Shown here: positions 44,416 through 51,786 of the stretch, in pieces
Layout of the letters: every line of letters begins with the position of its first letter
How positions within the stretch are numbered: position 1 is the stretch's first letter
Assembly (NCBI RefSeq): GCF_014217565.1
Contig: NZ_CP043661.1
Coordinates: 496,001-560,000 of the forward strand
DNA length: 64,000 nt
DNA from: Kribbella qitaiheensis
GTDB lineage: Bacteria > Actinomycetota > Actinomycetes > Propionibacteriales > Kribbellaceae
Direction: 5' to 3'
Position numbers and translations under genes: made by a program
Notes under the pieces: generated by a model
Database searches by the model: none
What the model was told of the DNA's origin: nothing
The model's input: the letters and a program-made list of their open reading frames with translations, nothing else

Positions 44416-45804
44416 TCAGTAGAGGAAGGCCGGTTCAGCGGCCTCCGGGTCGGACGGCTCGGTCTCCGCGGGAACCTCCCGCGCGAAGCGGAGCAGGAGG
44501 AACACCTCGACCACCGCGAGTACGCCGTACAGGAGGGTGAGGACGATCAGGGAGGTCAGCACGCTGCCGGCGCCGACGCTGGGGGAGACGCCGTCGCGGG
44601 TCTGCATCAGCCCGAAGACGATCCACGGCTGGCGGCCCAGCTCGGTGAAGATCCAGCCGAGACTGTTGCCGAGCAGGGGCAGCAGCGGCACGACCAGAGC
44701 TGCCCGGATGAGCCACTTGGTGGCCTTGCGCCGCCTGCGCAGTTGCCACAGCGCGAGCAACGCGATCGCCGCCGCCAGGACCCCGGAGAGGATCATGAAA
44801 CGGAAGGTCCAGTAGGTCAGCGGCACGTTGGGCTTGTAGGACCCCGGGCCGAACCGTTGCTCGTACGCCGCCTGGAGGTCGTTGATCCCCTCGACCTTGC
44901 CGTTCAAGGTGCTGGTCGCCAGGAAGGACAAGCCGTGCGGGACCTTGAGCGACCAGACCTCCTTGCTGCCGTCGAGCGAGCCGATCGTCAGCAGGGAGAA
45001 GGAGGCGGGCGCGGAGGTGTCGTAGAGCGCCTCGGCCGCGGCCATCTTCATCGGCTGGGTGTCGGTCATGATCTTGGCCTGGATGTCACCGGTGATGACC
45101 AGCGCGACGGCTGCGACGAGCGTCGTGATCGCACCCAGCTTGACGGCCGGCCGGAACAGGCTGCCGTGCTCGCCGGGGTGGCGGAGGATGTGCCACATGG
45201 CGATGCCCAGCATGAACGCGCCGGCGGTCAGGAAGCTGGCGGCGATCGTGTGCGGGAAGGTCGCCAGCGCGACCTTGTTGGTGAGTACCGCGCCGAAGTC
45301 GTGCAGCTCGGCGCGGCCGGTGGCCTGGTTGTAGGTGTACCCGAGGGGCCACTGCATCCAGGAGTTCGCGGCCAGGATGAAGTACGCCGACAGCTGGGTG
45401 CCGATGGCAACGAGCCAGATCGATGCCAGATGCACCTTCTTCGGCAGCCGGTCCCAGCCGAAGATCCAGAGGCCGAGGAAGGTCGACTCGAGGAAGAACG
45501 CGAGCAGTCCCTCGATCGCCAGCGGCGCCCCGAAGATGTCGCCGACGAACTTCGAGTAGTCGCTCCAGTTCATCCCGAACTGGAACTCCTGGACGATCCC
45601 GGTCACCACGCCGATGGCGAAGTTGATCAGGAACAGTTTTCCCCAGAACTGCGTCATCCGCCGGTACTTCTGCTTCTGGGTCCGGTACCACGCAGTGTGC
45701 AGGCCCGCCACCAGAGCGGACAGCCCGATCGTGATCGGCACGAAGAGGAAGTGGTAGACGGTGACGATCCCGAACTGCCACCGGGCAAGGTCTATGGCAT
45801 CCAT
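44416..45804 (-). CDS. cydA: cytochrome bd oxidase subunit I
   Basis: This 462-residue quinol oxidase subunit reduces oxygen to water at very low oxygen. The N-terminus DLARWQFGIVTVYHFLFVPITIGLS carries the haem b595 ligand His (VYHFLF). ATFPHTIAASF holds the b558 His, and KMAAAEALYDT lies just before the Q-loop with the conserved Lys and Glu. The C-terminal GRQPWIVFGLMQTRDGVS is conserved. The Q-loop is of the short type usual in Gram-positives. A DosR-like box lies 38 bases upstream of the ATG; a clear Shine-Dalgarno sequence does not. Confidence 0.96.
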   Translation of the reverse strand: MDAIDLARWQFGIVTVYHFLFVPITIGLSALVAGLHTAWYRTQKQKYRRMTQFWGKLFLINFAIGVVTGIVQEFQFGMNWSDYSKFVGDIFGAPLAIEGLLAFFLESTFLGLWIFGWDRLPKKVHLASIWLVAIGTQLSAYFILAANSWMQWPLGYTYNQATGRAELHDFGAVLTNKVALATFPHTIAASFLTAGAFMLGIAMWHILRHPGEHGSLFRPAVKLGAITTLVAAVALVITGDIQAKIMTDTQPMKMAAAEALYDTSAPASFSLLTIGSLDGSKEVWSLKVPHGLSFLATSTLNGKVEGINDLQAAYEQRFGPGSYKPNVPLTYWTFRFMILSGVLAAAIALLALWQLRRRRKATKWLIRAALVVPLLPLLGNSLGWIFTELGRQPWIVFGLMQTRDGVSPSVGAGSVLTSLIVLTLLYGVLAVVEVFLLLRFAREVPAETEPSDPEAAEPAFLY

Positions 45805-45841
45805 GGCACTGACGTTCGCAGCCGGAGCGGTCCGGCTCCCA

Positions 45842-45855
45842 GAGCCAAAGGTCCC
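45842..45855. promoter_or_regulatory. DosR-like box before cydA
   Basis: GAGCCAAAGGTCCC (minus strand GGGACCTTTGGCTC) is one base different from the box at 37722-37735. It begins 38 bases before the cydA start and sits just after the end of the upstream gene. Confidence 0.65.
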
Positions 45856-45859
45856 TTTG

Positions 45860-46336
45860 TCAGGGGACTCTCAGCTCAGACGAGCAGGGCTGGACGATCT
45901 CGACGCGCCAGTTGGCGGGCGGCCCGATCGGTGGGTCGTGATAGATCTCCCACGCCTCGCCGGACGGGCGGACACCACGCAGGCGGAGCCAGTCGCCGAG
46001 CTGGTCGTAGGCGCGATCGATCTCATCGTACGGACCGGCGTAGGCGATCACCGCGACCGGACCGGCCGGCAGCTCGGAGCACTGCACCGTTCCGTCGGTC
46101 CGCACCGGAACCCCGACCGGGAATCCTGCCTCGATCTCGATCCGGCCGTCAGGGAGCGGGCGGCGGCGGGTGAACGGGAAGCCGTTGGCCACGATCCGGT
46201 ACCCGCGCAGGCTCTCGGCGATCTCGTTGAACGCGGCCAGCAGCCAATCACTGACGTCCGCGGGAGACAAGACCGCTCGCCGGACAGCCGTCGTCTGCGC
46301 TGCGACCGTACGATCCTCGACCACTGCGGTACGCAT
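45860..46336 (-). CDS. GyrI-like small-molecule-binding (effector-binding) protein
   Basis: The 158-residue protein has the SHS2/GyrI-like fold seen as the effector domain of AraC and MerR regulators: DRTVAAQTTAVRRAV, then GRIEIEAGFPVGVPV, ELPAGPVAVIAYAGPYDEIDRAYDQLGDWL, and GEAWEIYHDPPIG near the end. No DNA-binding domain is attached. Stand-alone members bind hydrophobic cations or have hydrolase activity. ATG follows AAGGAGGGGGC. It lies 25 bases after the usp gene and 55 bases before cydA on the same strand. Confidence 0.8.
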   Translation of the reverse strand: MRTAVVEDRTVAAQTTAVRRAVLSPADVSDWLLAAFNEIAESLRGYRIVANGFPFTRRRPLPDGRIEIEAGFPVGVPVRTDGTVQCSELPAGPVAVIAYAGPYDEIDRAYDQLGDWLRLRGVRPSGEAWEIYHDPPIGPPANWRVEIVQPCSSELRVP

Positions 46337-46361
46337 GCCCCCTCCTTCCCGGCTCAGTCCG

Positions 46362-47237
46362 TCAGCGCACGATCGCGACGGGGCAGGTGGCGTGGTGGAG
46401 GACGTGCTGGCTGGTGGATCCGAGCAGTAGACCGGTGAAACCGCCGCGGCCACGGGAACCGACGACGACCAGGTCGGCCGACTCGGCGGCGTGCAGGATC
46501 GCGCGGGCAGGCTGTGCGGGGATCAGCTGGACATCGACCTCGGCGCCGGGGTGGTCCGCGCGCAGGCCGGCCAACGCCTCGGCCACCAGTACCTCGGTGG
46601 CCCGGTGGACCTCGGCGTTGTCGAAGACGAGCTCGCCCCGGCCGTTCTCGTACGTCGAGAACGGGGTGTTCCAGGCGCTGACGACGACGAGCCGGCCGCC
46701 GAGCAACTCGACCTGCTCGAAGGCGAATTCGGTGGCCTGCATCGACTCCTTGGACCCGTCCAGCCCGACCACGATCGTCGGCCTGTGCGGCGGCAGCGGC
46801 AACGTACGCGAGGGCACGACGACGACGGGGCATTGTGCGTGCGTACTGACCTGGACGGCGACCGAACCGAGCAGCATGCCGGCGAAGCCACCGAGTCCAC
46901 GAGTACCGAGAACGAGCATCCTGGCGCCGGCGGTCTCCTCGACCAGCGCGGCAGCCGGTGCGCCCTCAAGCAGCACGCTGCTGACATCGAGCTTCGGGTG
47001 CTGCAGGCGGATGGACTCGACCAGGGCCTGCAGCCCTCGCTCGCGGACGGTGCGCAGAGCTGCCAGCGGGACGACCTTGCCGGGCGAGGGACGGCTCATC
47101 ACGAGGAGCTCGAACGCCTCCCCGATGCGTAGCGGTGCCTCCTCCCGGACGGCTTGACCGGTAGCCCAGGCGAGCGCAGCGGTGCTTGCTGGTGAGCCGT
47201 CGTAGCCGACGACGATCGGGGCTGTCTGGGACGACAT
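46362..47237 (-). CDS. universal stress protein, two intact UspA domains
   Basis: The 291-residue protein is the best preserved Usp of the four. Domain one ends GTRGLGGFAGMLLGS and domain two GSRGRGGFTGLLLGS, both matching G-x2-G-x9-G-S. It should therefore bind ATP at both sites. The N-terminus is PIVVGYDGSPASTAAL. ATG follows GAGGAGGAACC. It is preceded by nitroreductase genes and a DosR-like box at 47321. In mycobacteria such proteins are among the most strongly induced DosR targets. Confidence 0.93.
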   Translation of the reverse strand: MSSQTAPIVVGYDGSPASTAALAWATGQAVREEAPLRIGEAFELLVMSRPSPGKVVPLAALRTVRERGLQALVESIRLQHPKLDVSSVLLEGAPAAALVEETAGARMLVLGTRGLGGFAGMLLGSVAVQVSTHAQCPVVVVPSRTLPLPPHRPTIVVGLDGSKESMQATEFAFEQVELLGGRLVVVSAWNTPFSTYENGRGELVFDNAEVHRATEVLVAEALAGLRADHPGAEVDVQLIPAQPARAILHAAESADLVVVGSRGRGGFTGLLLGSTSQHVLHHATCPVAIVR

Positions 47238-47315
47238 GGTTCCTCCTCGGAGCGGATGGTCTCCTTCGACCGTCGCCCCGGACCAGGGTGTTCCGGCAGG
47301 GCTGTTGGTCCCGAC

Positions 47316-48326
47316 CTACCGGGCCCTTGGGGCCTCAAGTGGTCGGCCTTGGATCACGGTTCGGTCCCAGGAGCGGCGTGGAGTGCCGGCGCTCGCGCGG
47401 GCGGGATAGCCGACTCGGAGGATCACCTGTGGCCGGGCGCCCTGGCCGACCAGTTCTTGTACCCGGGATCGCAGGTGGATGTATTCGACTGCCTGGTTGA
47501 GGAACGAGACGGCCAGGTCGTACGAGGTGGCAGCGAGCAGCGCGTGTTGTAGCGCCATCCCGGCTCGCAGCCACTCGGACGGCCGATCGCCTGGTGTTGT
47601 CAGGATGCCGATCAGTGGCTGCTGCTCGAAAGCGGCGACTCCGCGGCCGGGGCGCTCGAAGCCCGCCGACAGGTCGCGTACGGTCGCGGGTCCGATGGGT
47701 AGCGGGCCGAGAGCGTCCGCCGGAACCCCCTCCACGTCACGCTCGCCGCCGACCCATTGCTGCCGTTCGGTCAGCCTGTCCTCGTCGTGTAGATCCAGGT
47801 CGTCAGCCACGCGCAGGATGCCGCCCAGTTGCCGGCGGCCGGCGGCGTCGAGCCAGCGCAGGTCTCCTCCCTCGGAGCGTGCTGCGGCGGCCATCCGGTC
47901 GCGCACCCGGAGCGGGACATCGAGGTCCATCATCGGTCCGCGATAGGTGTGCCTGCGCCGGAGTTCGCCGTACAGGGCCGCCAGCGAGGGAGTCGGTGAC
48001 CGTCGGCTGCCGAGGAACACCCGGGTGACGATGTCCGGGCGGTCAGGATCGGGTTCGGTCGCGAAAGTGGTTTCGTAGCCGAGCGAGGCCGCGGCCACCC
48101 GGAGGTTGAAGGTGGCGGCGCCGAGCCCGATCAGGATCAACCGGCCGGACCGGTCCGCGGCCGGCAGGCCCCTGGCTTCGTCGAGGATCACGTCGACCAC
48201 CGGCCCGTTGATCTCGAAGCGCCACGGCTGCGTGTTGTGCATCGACGGCGCGGTGCCCGCCGAGCTGATCAGGAGGCCGATCTCGTCCTGGCTGAGCAAC
48301 GGCCCGCCGGCACTCTTCGTCGTCAT
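47316..48326 (-). CDS. Acg-family nitroreductase-like protein
   Basis: The 336-residue protein has the Acg-family opening ISSAGTAPSMHNTQPWRFEI and a second half with AGMALQHALLAATSYDLAVSFLNQAVE and PQVILRVGY. These are two nitroreductase-like halves in one chain, as in mycobacterial Acg (Rv2032), a DosR-regulated flavin-sequestering protein. The lid of classic nitroreductases is missing in Acg; whether this copy reduces nitro compounds cannot be told. It overlaps the next upstream gene by four bases (48323-48326). Confidence 0.88.
   Translation of the reverse strand: MTTKSAGGPLLSQDEIGLLISSAGTAPSMHNTQPWRFEINGPVVDVILDEARGLPAADRSGRLILIGLGAATFNLRVAAASLGYETTFATEPDPDRPDIVTRVFLGSRRSPTPSLAALYGELRRRHTYRGPMMDLDVPLRVRDRMAAAARSEGGDLRWLDAAGRRQLGGILRVADDLDLHDEDRLTERQQWVGGERDVEGVPADALGPLPIGPATVRDLSAGFERPGRGVAAFEQQPLIGILTTPGDRPSEWLRAGMALQHALLAATSYDLAVSFLNQAVEYIHLRSRVQELVGQGARPQVILRVGYPARASAGTPRRSWDRTVIQGRPLEAPRAR
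47321..47334. promoter_or_regulatory. DosR-like box before usp, inside the nitroreductase 3' end
   Basis: GGGCCCTTGGGGCC lies 84 bases before the usp start at 47237. It overlaps the last codons of the upstream nitroreductase gene, so it may give usp an internal promoter. Confidence 0.45.
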
Positions 48327-48814
48327 CGGAGCTTCTTCTCGAAGGTGTGGACTGCCGCGGTCAGTTGTTCGGACTGGTCGGGAGTGAGTTGGGCGGTCAG
48401 CCTCGGTGCCTCGAACTCGCGGCCGAAGCGCAGGACGACTCTGCCGAGGGCTCGCAGCGCGCCCAGCGTCTCTACGGCCCGCAGTTGGAGCTGGTCCGTC
48501 CGGCCGAACCGGATCAGATCGAGCCGGAGCTCGTCCAGCCGATCGACCAGTTGTGCCAGTTCGCCGGTGACGACCGCGCTGTAGGTGCTCAGAGCGGCGG
48601 GAGCCTCATTGTCGGGGATGGCGGGCAGCATCAGAGCGCTGTCGGCCACGAGCCGGGGGAGTACGCGATGCCGGTACGTACCGGCCGTTCGTTGCAGGGT
48701 GATCAGCAGCTTCTCCGGTGCGGTCCAGCCCTCGCTCGTGCACTCGTCCTCGAGTATCGCAAGATCCGTTTCCCAGCGAGTGATCTCGGTCTGCAGTGTT
48801 GCCATGCCGACCAT
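48323..48814 (-). CDS. unrecognised helical protein between two nitroreductases
   Basis: The 163-residue protein (MVGMATLQTEITRWETDLAI) has no recognised domain. It is mostly helical with regular Leu spacing, and helices such as LAQLVDRLDELRLDLIRFG suggest a small helical bundle. No Cys or metal-binding motif stands out. Its ATG overlaps the stop of the upstream nitroreductase by one base after GAGGAGTCCTG, and its end overlaps the downstream nitroreductase by four bases. It is therefore made together with both and may be a partner protein. Confidence 0.7.
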   Translation of the reverse strand: MVGMATLQTEITRWETDLAILEDECTSEGWTAPEKLLITLQRTAGTYRHRVLPRLVADSALMLPAIPDNEAPAALSTYSAVVTGELAQLVDRLDELRLDLIRFGRTDQLQLRAVETLGALRALGRVVLRFGREFEAPRLTAQLTPDQSEQLTAAVHTFEKKLR

Positions 48815-49794
48815 CAGGACTCCTCGGTGCCACTGTGGACGAAGGTGGAGACCGGGCGTCGCGGAGTGGTGCCCTTGACGCTGCTGTGGCCGAAGCGGAT
48901 CACCATGTGGGTGTAGCCGGGCTTGCCGGTGACGCGTTGTACTACTCGGCGGAGGTCGTCGAACTCCAGTGGCTGGTTCAGGAACGACGCCTTCAGCCCG
49001 GCCCGGGTCGCGGTGAGCAGGATCCGCTCGAGTGCCAGGCCCGCCGCCAATTGATCCGCCGCGCTGTCGGCTTCCGTCGACAGCACCGCCAGCGCCGGCT
49101 CGGCCTCGAAGAAGGTCCGGGGCCTGGTCTGGTCGGCGGGCCGGGTGCCCAGGTCGCGGACCGGCGATGGATAGACCGCGGATCGTGGACCGAGAACAGA
49201 GCTCGGTACGCCGTCGGCGGTCCGCGCCCCGCCGACCCAGTGAGCCCGTTCGGCCCGTCGGTGCCAGTCGCCGATCTCGCGCAGATCCGTGTCGACCAGT
49301 AGGCCGAGCACCTCCTGGACCTTCGGCGCCGGCAGCCAGGTCAGGTCGGCCCCCTCGGCCAGCGCGGCCTGGATCAGTGCCATCCGGTCAGCCGTCGACA
49401 GTTCCACCGGCCGGACCGCCTCCCGGCTGGTGTGGCGGCGGGGAATCTGCTCGAAGAGGCCCTTCAGTACCGGGTCGGGTTCGGCGGCCGGTTCAATCAC
49501 GATGCGGGCGACCAGGTCCGGATCGGCGGCGTCGGGTACGAGACCGAACCCGGTGCCGTAGTCCATCGACGCGGCCGCGCAGCGCAGGTTGAAGGTCGCG
49601 GCGCCGGCGGCGATCCGCATCGCGCGGCCGGTCGGGTCCTCGGCCGGCAGTGAGCGGGAGCCGTCCAGGAACACGTCGATCACGTGACCGTTCACCTCGA
49701 ACCGCCAGGGCTGGGTGTTGTGCATGCTCGGCGCGGCGACGGCGGCGCTGAGCAGTACGTCGATCTGTTCGCTGGACAGCTGCTGCTCGGACAT
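48814..49794 (-). CDS. Acg-family nitroreductase-like protein
   Basis: The 326-residue protein opens QIDVLLSAAVAAPSMHNTQPWRFEV and ends with ADQLAAGLALERILLTATR, ASFLNQPLEFDDLR and TTPRRPVSTF. It is the intact relative of the internally deleted copy at 35423. The two halves together form the Acg-type fold, expected to bind FMN. ATG follows GAGGAGGACCCC. It heads the nitroreductase-helical protein-nitroreductase run. A variant box lies 78 bases upstream. The DUF1003 gene upstream on the same strand overlaps its first 302 bases. Confidence 0.9.
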   Translation of the reverse strand: MSEQQLSSEQIDVLLSAAVAAPSMHNTQPWRFEVNGHVIDVFLDGSRSLPAEDPTGRAMRIAAGAATFNLRCAAASMDYGTGFGLVPDAADPDLVARIVIEPAAEPDPVLKGLFEQIPRRHTSREAVRPVELSTADRMALIQAALAEGADLTWLPAPKVQEVLGLLVDTDLREIGDWHRRAERAHWVGGARTADGVPSSVLGPRSAVYPSPVRDLGTRPADQTRPRTFFEAEPALAVLSTEADSAADQLAAGLALERILLTATRAGLKASFLNQPLEFDDLRRVVQRVTGKPGYTHMVIRFGHSSVKGTTPRRPVSTFVHSGTEES

Positions 49795-50332
49795 GGGGTC
49801 CTCCTCGACGTGCTCGGCGCGGCAACTGCTGCCGCTCCTTCAGCCTCGTGCAGTCGTGGTCCTGCCCGCAGCAGGCATGGGTCCTGACCACAGGGGCCTT
49901 TCGACACCTCCGGGCCGTGACCACAGAGCGGTGGATCTCTGCGGTCAGCCGGTGGATCTCGCGGGTGAGTTCGGTGTTCGTCCTGAGCTCCTGCTCCTGC
50001 GCGACGAAGTCGTGGTCGGCCTTCGCCTGCTGGAACGCGGACTGCCGGTTCTGCCCGATCATCACAAAGGCCGACAGGAAGATCGCCTCGAGCGAGACGA
50101 TCAGGGTGAGTTTCGGCCACGGATCCGCCTCGAACACCAGCATCCAGAGCGCGAACAGGCCGCCGTGCAGGTAGACGAAGGTCATCGATCCGGCGAACGC
50201 CGTGATCGCGTCGGCGACCCGCAACTGCAGATCCGCCGCCCGGGCACGCTGGTGGGCGACGACCACCGGATGATGCCCGCCGCTGCCGATCAGGTCCGGG
50301 CGCCGACGTGGCGGTGAGGTCGAGGCGGTCAT
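49493..50332 (-). CDS. DUF1003 membrane protein with long overlapping tail
   Basis: The DUF1003 core fills residues about 35-150: DAITAFAGSMTFVYLHGGLFALWML (TM1), WPKLTLIVSLEAIFLSAFVMIGQNRQSAFQQAKADHDF (TM2 and helix) and ELTREIHRLTAEIHR. After about residue 145 the frame continues for some 130 Arg-rich residues with no family similarity and overlaps the next gene. The natural stop was probably lost by a frameshift near 49900. The ATG overlaps the PPOX stop by four bases (ATGA). Function is unknown; the family has two TM helices. Confidence 0.7.
   Translation of the reverse strand: MTASTSPPRRRPDLIGSGGHHPVVVAHQRARAADLQLRVADAITAFAGSMTFVYLHGGLFALWMLVFEADPWPKLTLIVSLEAIFLSAFVMIGQNRQSAFQQAKADHDFVAQEQELRTNTELTREIHRLTAEIHRSVVTARRCRKAPVVRTHACCGQDHDCTRLKERQQLPRRARRGGPHVRAAAVQRTDRRTAQRRRRRAEHAQHPALAVRGERSRDRRVPGRLPLTAGRGPDRPRDADRRRRRDLQPALRGRVDGLRHRVRSRTRRRRSGPGRPHRD
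49872..49885. promoter_or_regulatory. variant DosR-like box before the intact nitroreductase
   Basis: CAGGCATGGGTCCT (minus strand AGGACCCATGCCTG) lies 78 bases before ATG 49794, at the same distance as its twin before the deleted paralogue. It falls inside the questionable DUF1003 tail. Confidence 0.55.
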
Positions 50333-50790
50333 CCGTGCTGTCCTCGGAGTGCGGCCGGTCGGCTGCCCCAGGCGACCAGGCGGCGGCCCTCCAGTGATTC
50401 GATGCCGAGCCGGATCAGGTGGTGATCGTGGTTGGGAGCCCAAGGGTGCAAAGGCAGGGCACGCCGCAGCAGCTCGGCCTCGTCGGTGTCGATGGCGGAC
50501 AGGTGACCTGCCGCGGTCACGGTCCAGCCGAGATGCCGGTCGGCGTCGATCTCGTCGGCCTCGAAGGCCACTACGTCACCGCGCTCGGCGGCCCGGTACT
50601 TGTCGCCGTCGGTGGTCGCGAAGATCACTGCGTCGCCGTCGACCAGGAAGTTCACCAATCGGATGGCTGGGAGGCCTCCCTTGGTGAAGACCAGGCGGCC
50701 GATCGGCACGGTGGACAGCAGCCGCAGGCACTCGGCATCTGCCAGGATCTCCATCCCGGTGTGGTCGAAGCGGCGCGGCACCGTGTTCAT
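50329..50790 (-). CDS. pyridoxamine 5'-phosphate oxidase-fold (PPOX) flavin protein
   Basis: The 153-residue split-barrel protein has the Pyridox_ox_2 pattern: ECLRLLSTVPIGRLVFTKGGLPAIRLVNFLVDGDAVIFATTDGDKYRAA at the N-terminal half and VVAFEADEIDADRHLGWTVTAAGHLSAI in the second. Related proteins bind FMN, F420 or haem. Homologues Rv0080 and Rv3129 lie in the mycobacterial DosR regulon. The start could also be a GTG at 50814. It is divergent from the response regulator and forms an operon with DUF1003 by a four-base overlap. Confidence 0.85.
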   Translation of the reverse strand: MNTVPRRFDHTGMEILADAECLRLLSTVPIGRLVFTKGGLPAIRLVNFLVDGDAVIFATTDGDKYRAAERGDVVAFEADEIDADRHLGWTVTAAGHLSAIDTDEAELLRRALPLHPWAPNHDHHLIRLGIESLEGRRLVAWGSRPAALRGQHG

Positions 50791-50827
50791 GACTGGTCTG
50801 CCCGGTGCCGGCACAGGTCTACTGTGA

Positions 50828-50842
50828 GGTTCAGGACGAACC
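50828..50842. promoter_or_regulatory. inverted repeat before the response regulator
   Basis: GGTTC-AGGAC-GAACC is a perfect 5-bp inverted repeat in the short divergent PPOX/regulator gap. It is not a clear DosR-type box, so autoregulation through this gap is uncertain. Confidence 0.35.
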
Positions 50843-50864
50843 GGGAGTCGGGGAGTGGCGCGAG

Positions 50865-51515
50865 ATGGCGATCAAGGTGTTCCTGCTCGACGACCACGAG
50901 GTGGTCCGGCTCGGTCTGCGGCAATTGCTGGAGGCCGAGGACGATATCGAGGTGATCGGCGATGCGGGCACGGCGGCCCAGGCGCTGGTCCGGGTCCCGG
51001 CGCTGCAGCCCGACGTCGCCGTACTGGATGTGCGGCTTCCCGATGGCGACGGGATCTCGGTGTGCCGGGAGATCCGTTCGGTGATGGACGTGCCGCCCGC
51101 CTGCTTGATGCTGACGTCGTACTCCGACGACGAGGCGTTGTTCACGGCGATCATGGCCGGTGCCGCGGGATACCTGCTCAAACAGGTCAGCGGGACCGAT
51201 CTGGTCGGAGCGGTCCGCCGGCTGGCGGCGGGGGAGTCGTTGCTGGACCCGGCGATGACGACCGCCGTACTGGAGCGGTTGCGGCATCCCGCGGAGGAGG
51301 ACGACGATCCGCGGTACAAGTCGCTGACCGAGCAGGAGCGCAAGATCCTCGATCTGATTGCCGAGGGCAAGACCAACCGGCAGATCGCCCAGGCGATGTT
51401 CCTGGCCGAGAAGACCGTCAAGAACTACGTCTCCGGCCTGCTGCGCAAACTGGAGATGGAACGCCGCACCGAGGCGGCCGTCTACGCGGTCGAACGCAAT
51501 AGGCGCCGGCCGTAA
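50865..51515 (+). CDS. DosR/DevR-like NarL-family response regulator
   Basis: The 216-residue regulator has a receiver with acidic pocket LLDDHEVVRLGL, phosphoacceptor Asp55 (VLDVRLPDGDG) and LTSYSDDEA. The C-terminal LuxR-type helix-turn-helix is LTEQERKILDLIAEGKTNRQIAQAMFLAEKTVKNYVSGLLRKLEMERRT. These segments match mycobacterial DosR nearly word for word, including the MERRT-x-A end. It should bind the boxes found across the island. The partner kinase is 13 kb away rather than adjacent. The ATG giving MAIKVFLL was chosen over an upstream GTG. Confidence 0.92.
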   Translation: MAIKVFLLDDHEVVRLGLRQLLEAEDDIEVIGDAGTAAQALVRVPALQPDVAVLDVRLPDGDGISVCREIRSVMDVPPACLMLTSYSDDEALFTAIMAGAAGYLLKQVSGTDLVGAVRRLAAGESLLDPAMTTAVLERLRHPAEEDDDPRYKSLTEQERKILDLIAEGKTNRQIAQAMFLAEKTVKNYVSGLLRKLEMERRTEAAVYAVERNRRRP

Positions 51516-51585
51516 CCGTGAGTGCGTGCGGATTTTCGGGTACATGACGACTACCAGGGTGGCTTGCTGACCGGTGGCGGGACCA

Positions 51586-51776
51586 GGGTCGAAAGTCCCC
51601 AACTCCCGCGATGCACCACCAGGCACGGATCCGGCGTTCACTGACTGCTCCAGTTCGATCACGGCGTAGACCTCGCGGTCACCGCCTGCGCGCAGTCCGG
51701 TACCGCTTGCGTTCAGCAGCCGGCGTACCTCGTCGGACCGAGTCCGACAACCCGACTCCAACGGGCCTTTGGACCA
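51586..51776. promoter_or_regulatory. two DosR-like boxes in a gene-free convergent gap
   Basis: The 271-bp gap between the ends of the response regulator and narI holds GGGTCGAAAGTCCC (51586-51599; minus strand TTGGGGACTTTCGACCCTGG in full context) and GGGCCTTTGGACCA (51763-51776). No supportable gene lies here. The sites may drive a small RNA or an antisense transcript, or be relics. Confidence 0.5.
51732..51748. terminator. hairpin in the regulator/narI gap
   Basis: GTCGGAC-CGA-GTCCGAC is a perfect 7-bp inverted repeat between the convergent gene ends, a possible terminator for the narGHJI transcript. Confidence 0.5.
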
Positions 51777-51786
51777 TTGGAGCGAA

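Noticed and set aside
50787..51761. 324-codon frame on the minus strand opposite the response regulator
   Set aside because: Most of it mirrors the regulator gene. Only the first about 70 codons lie in the gap and no family is recognised, though they are noted in the gap finding.
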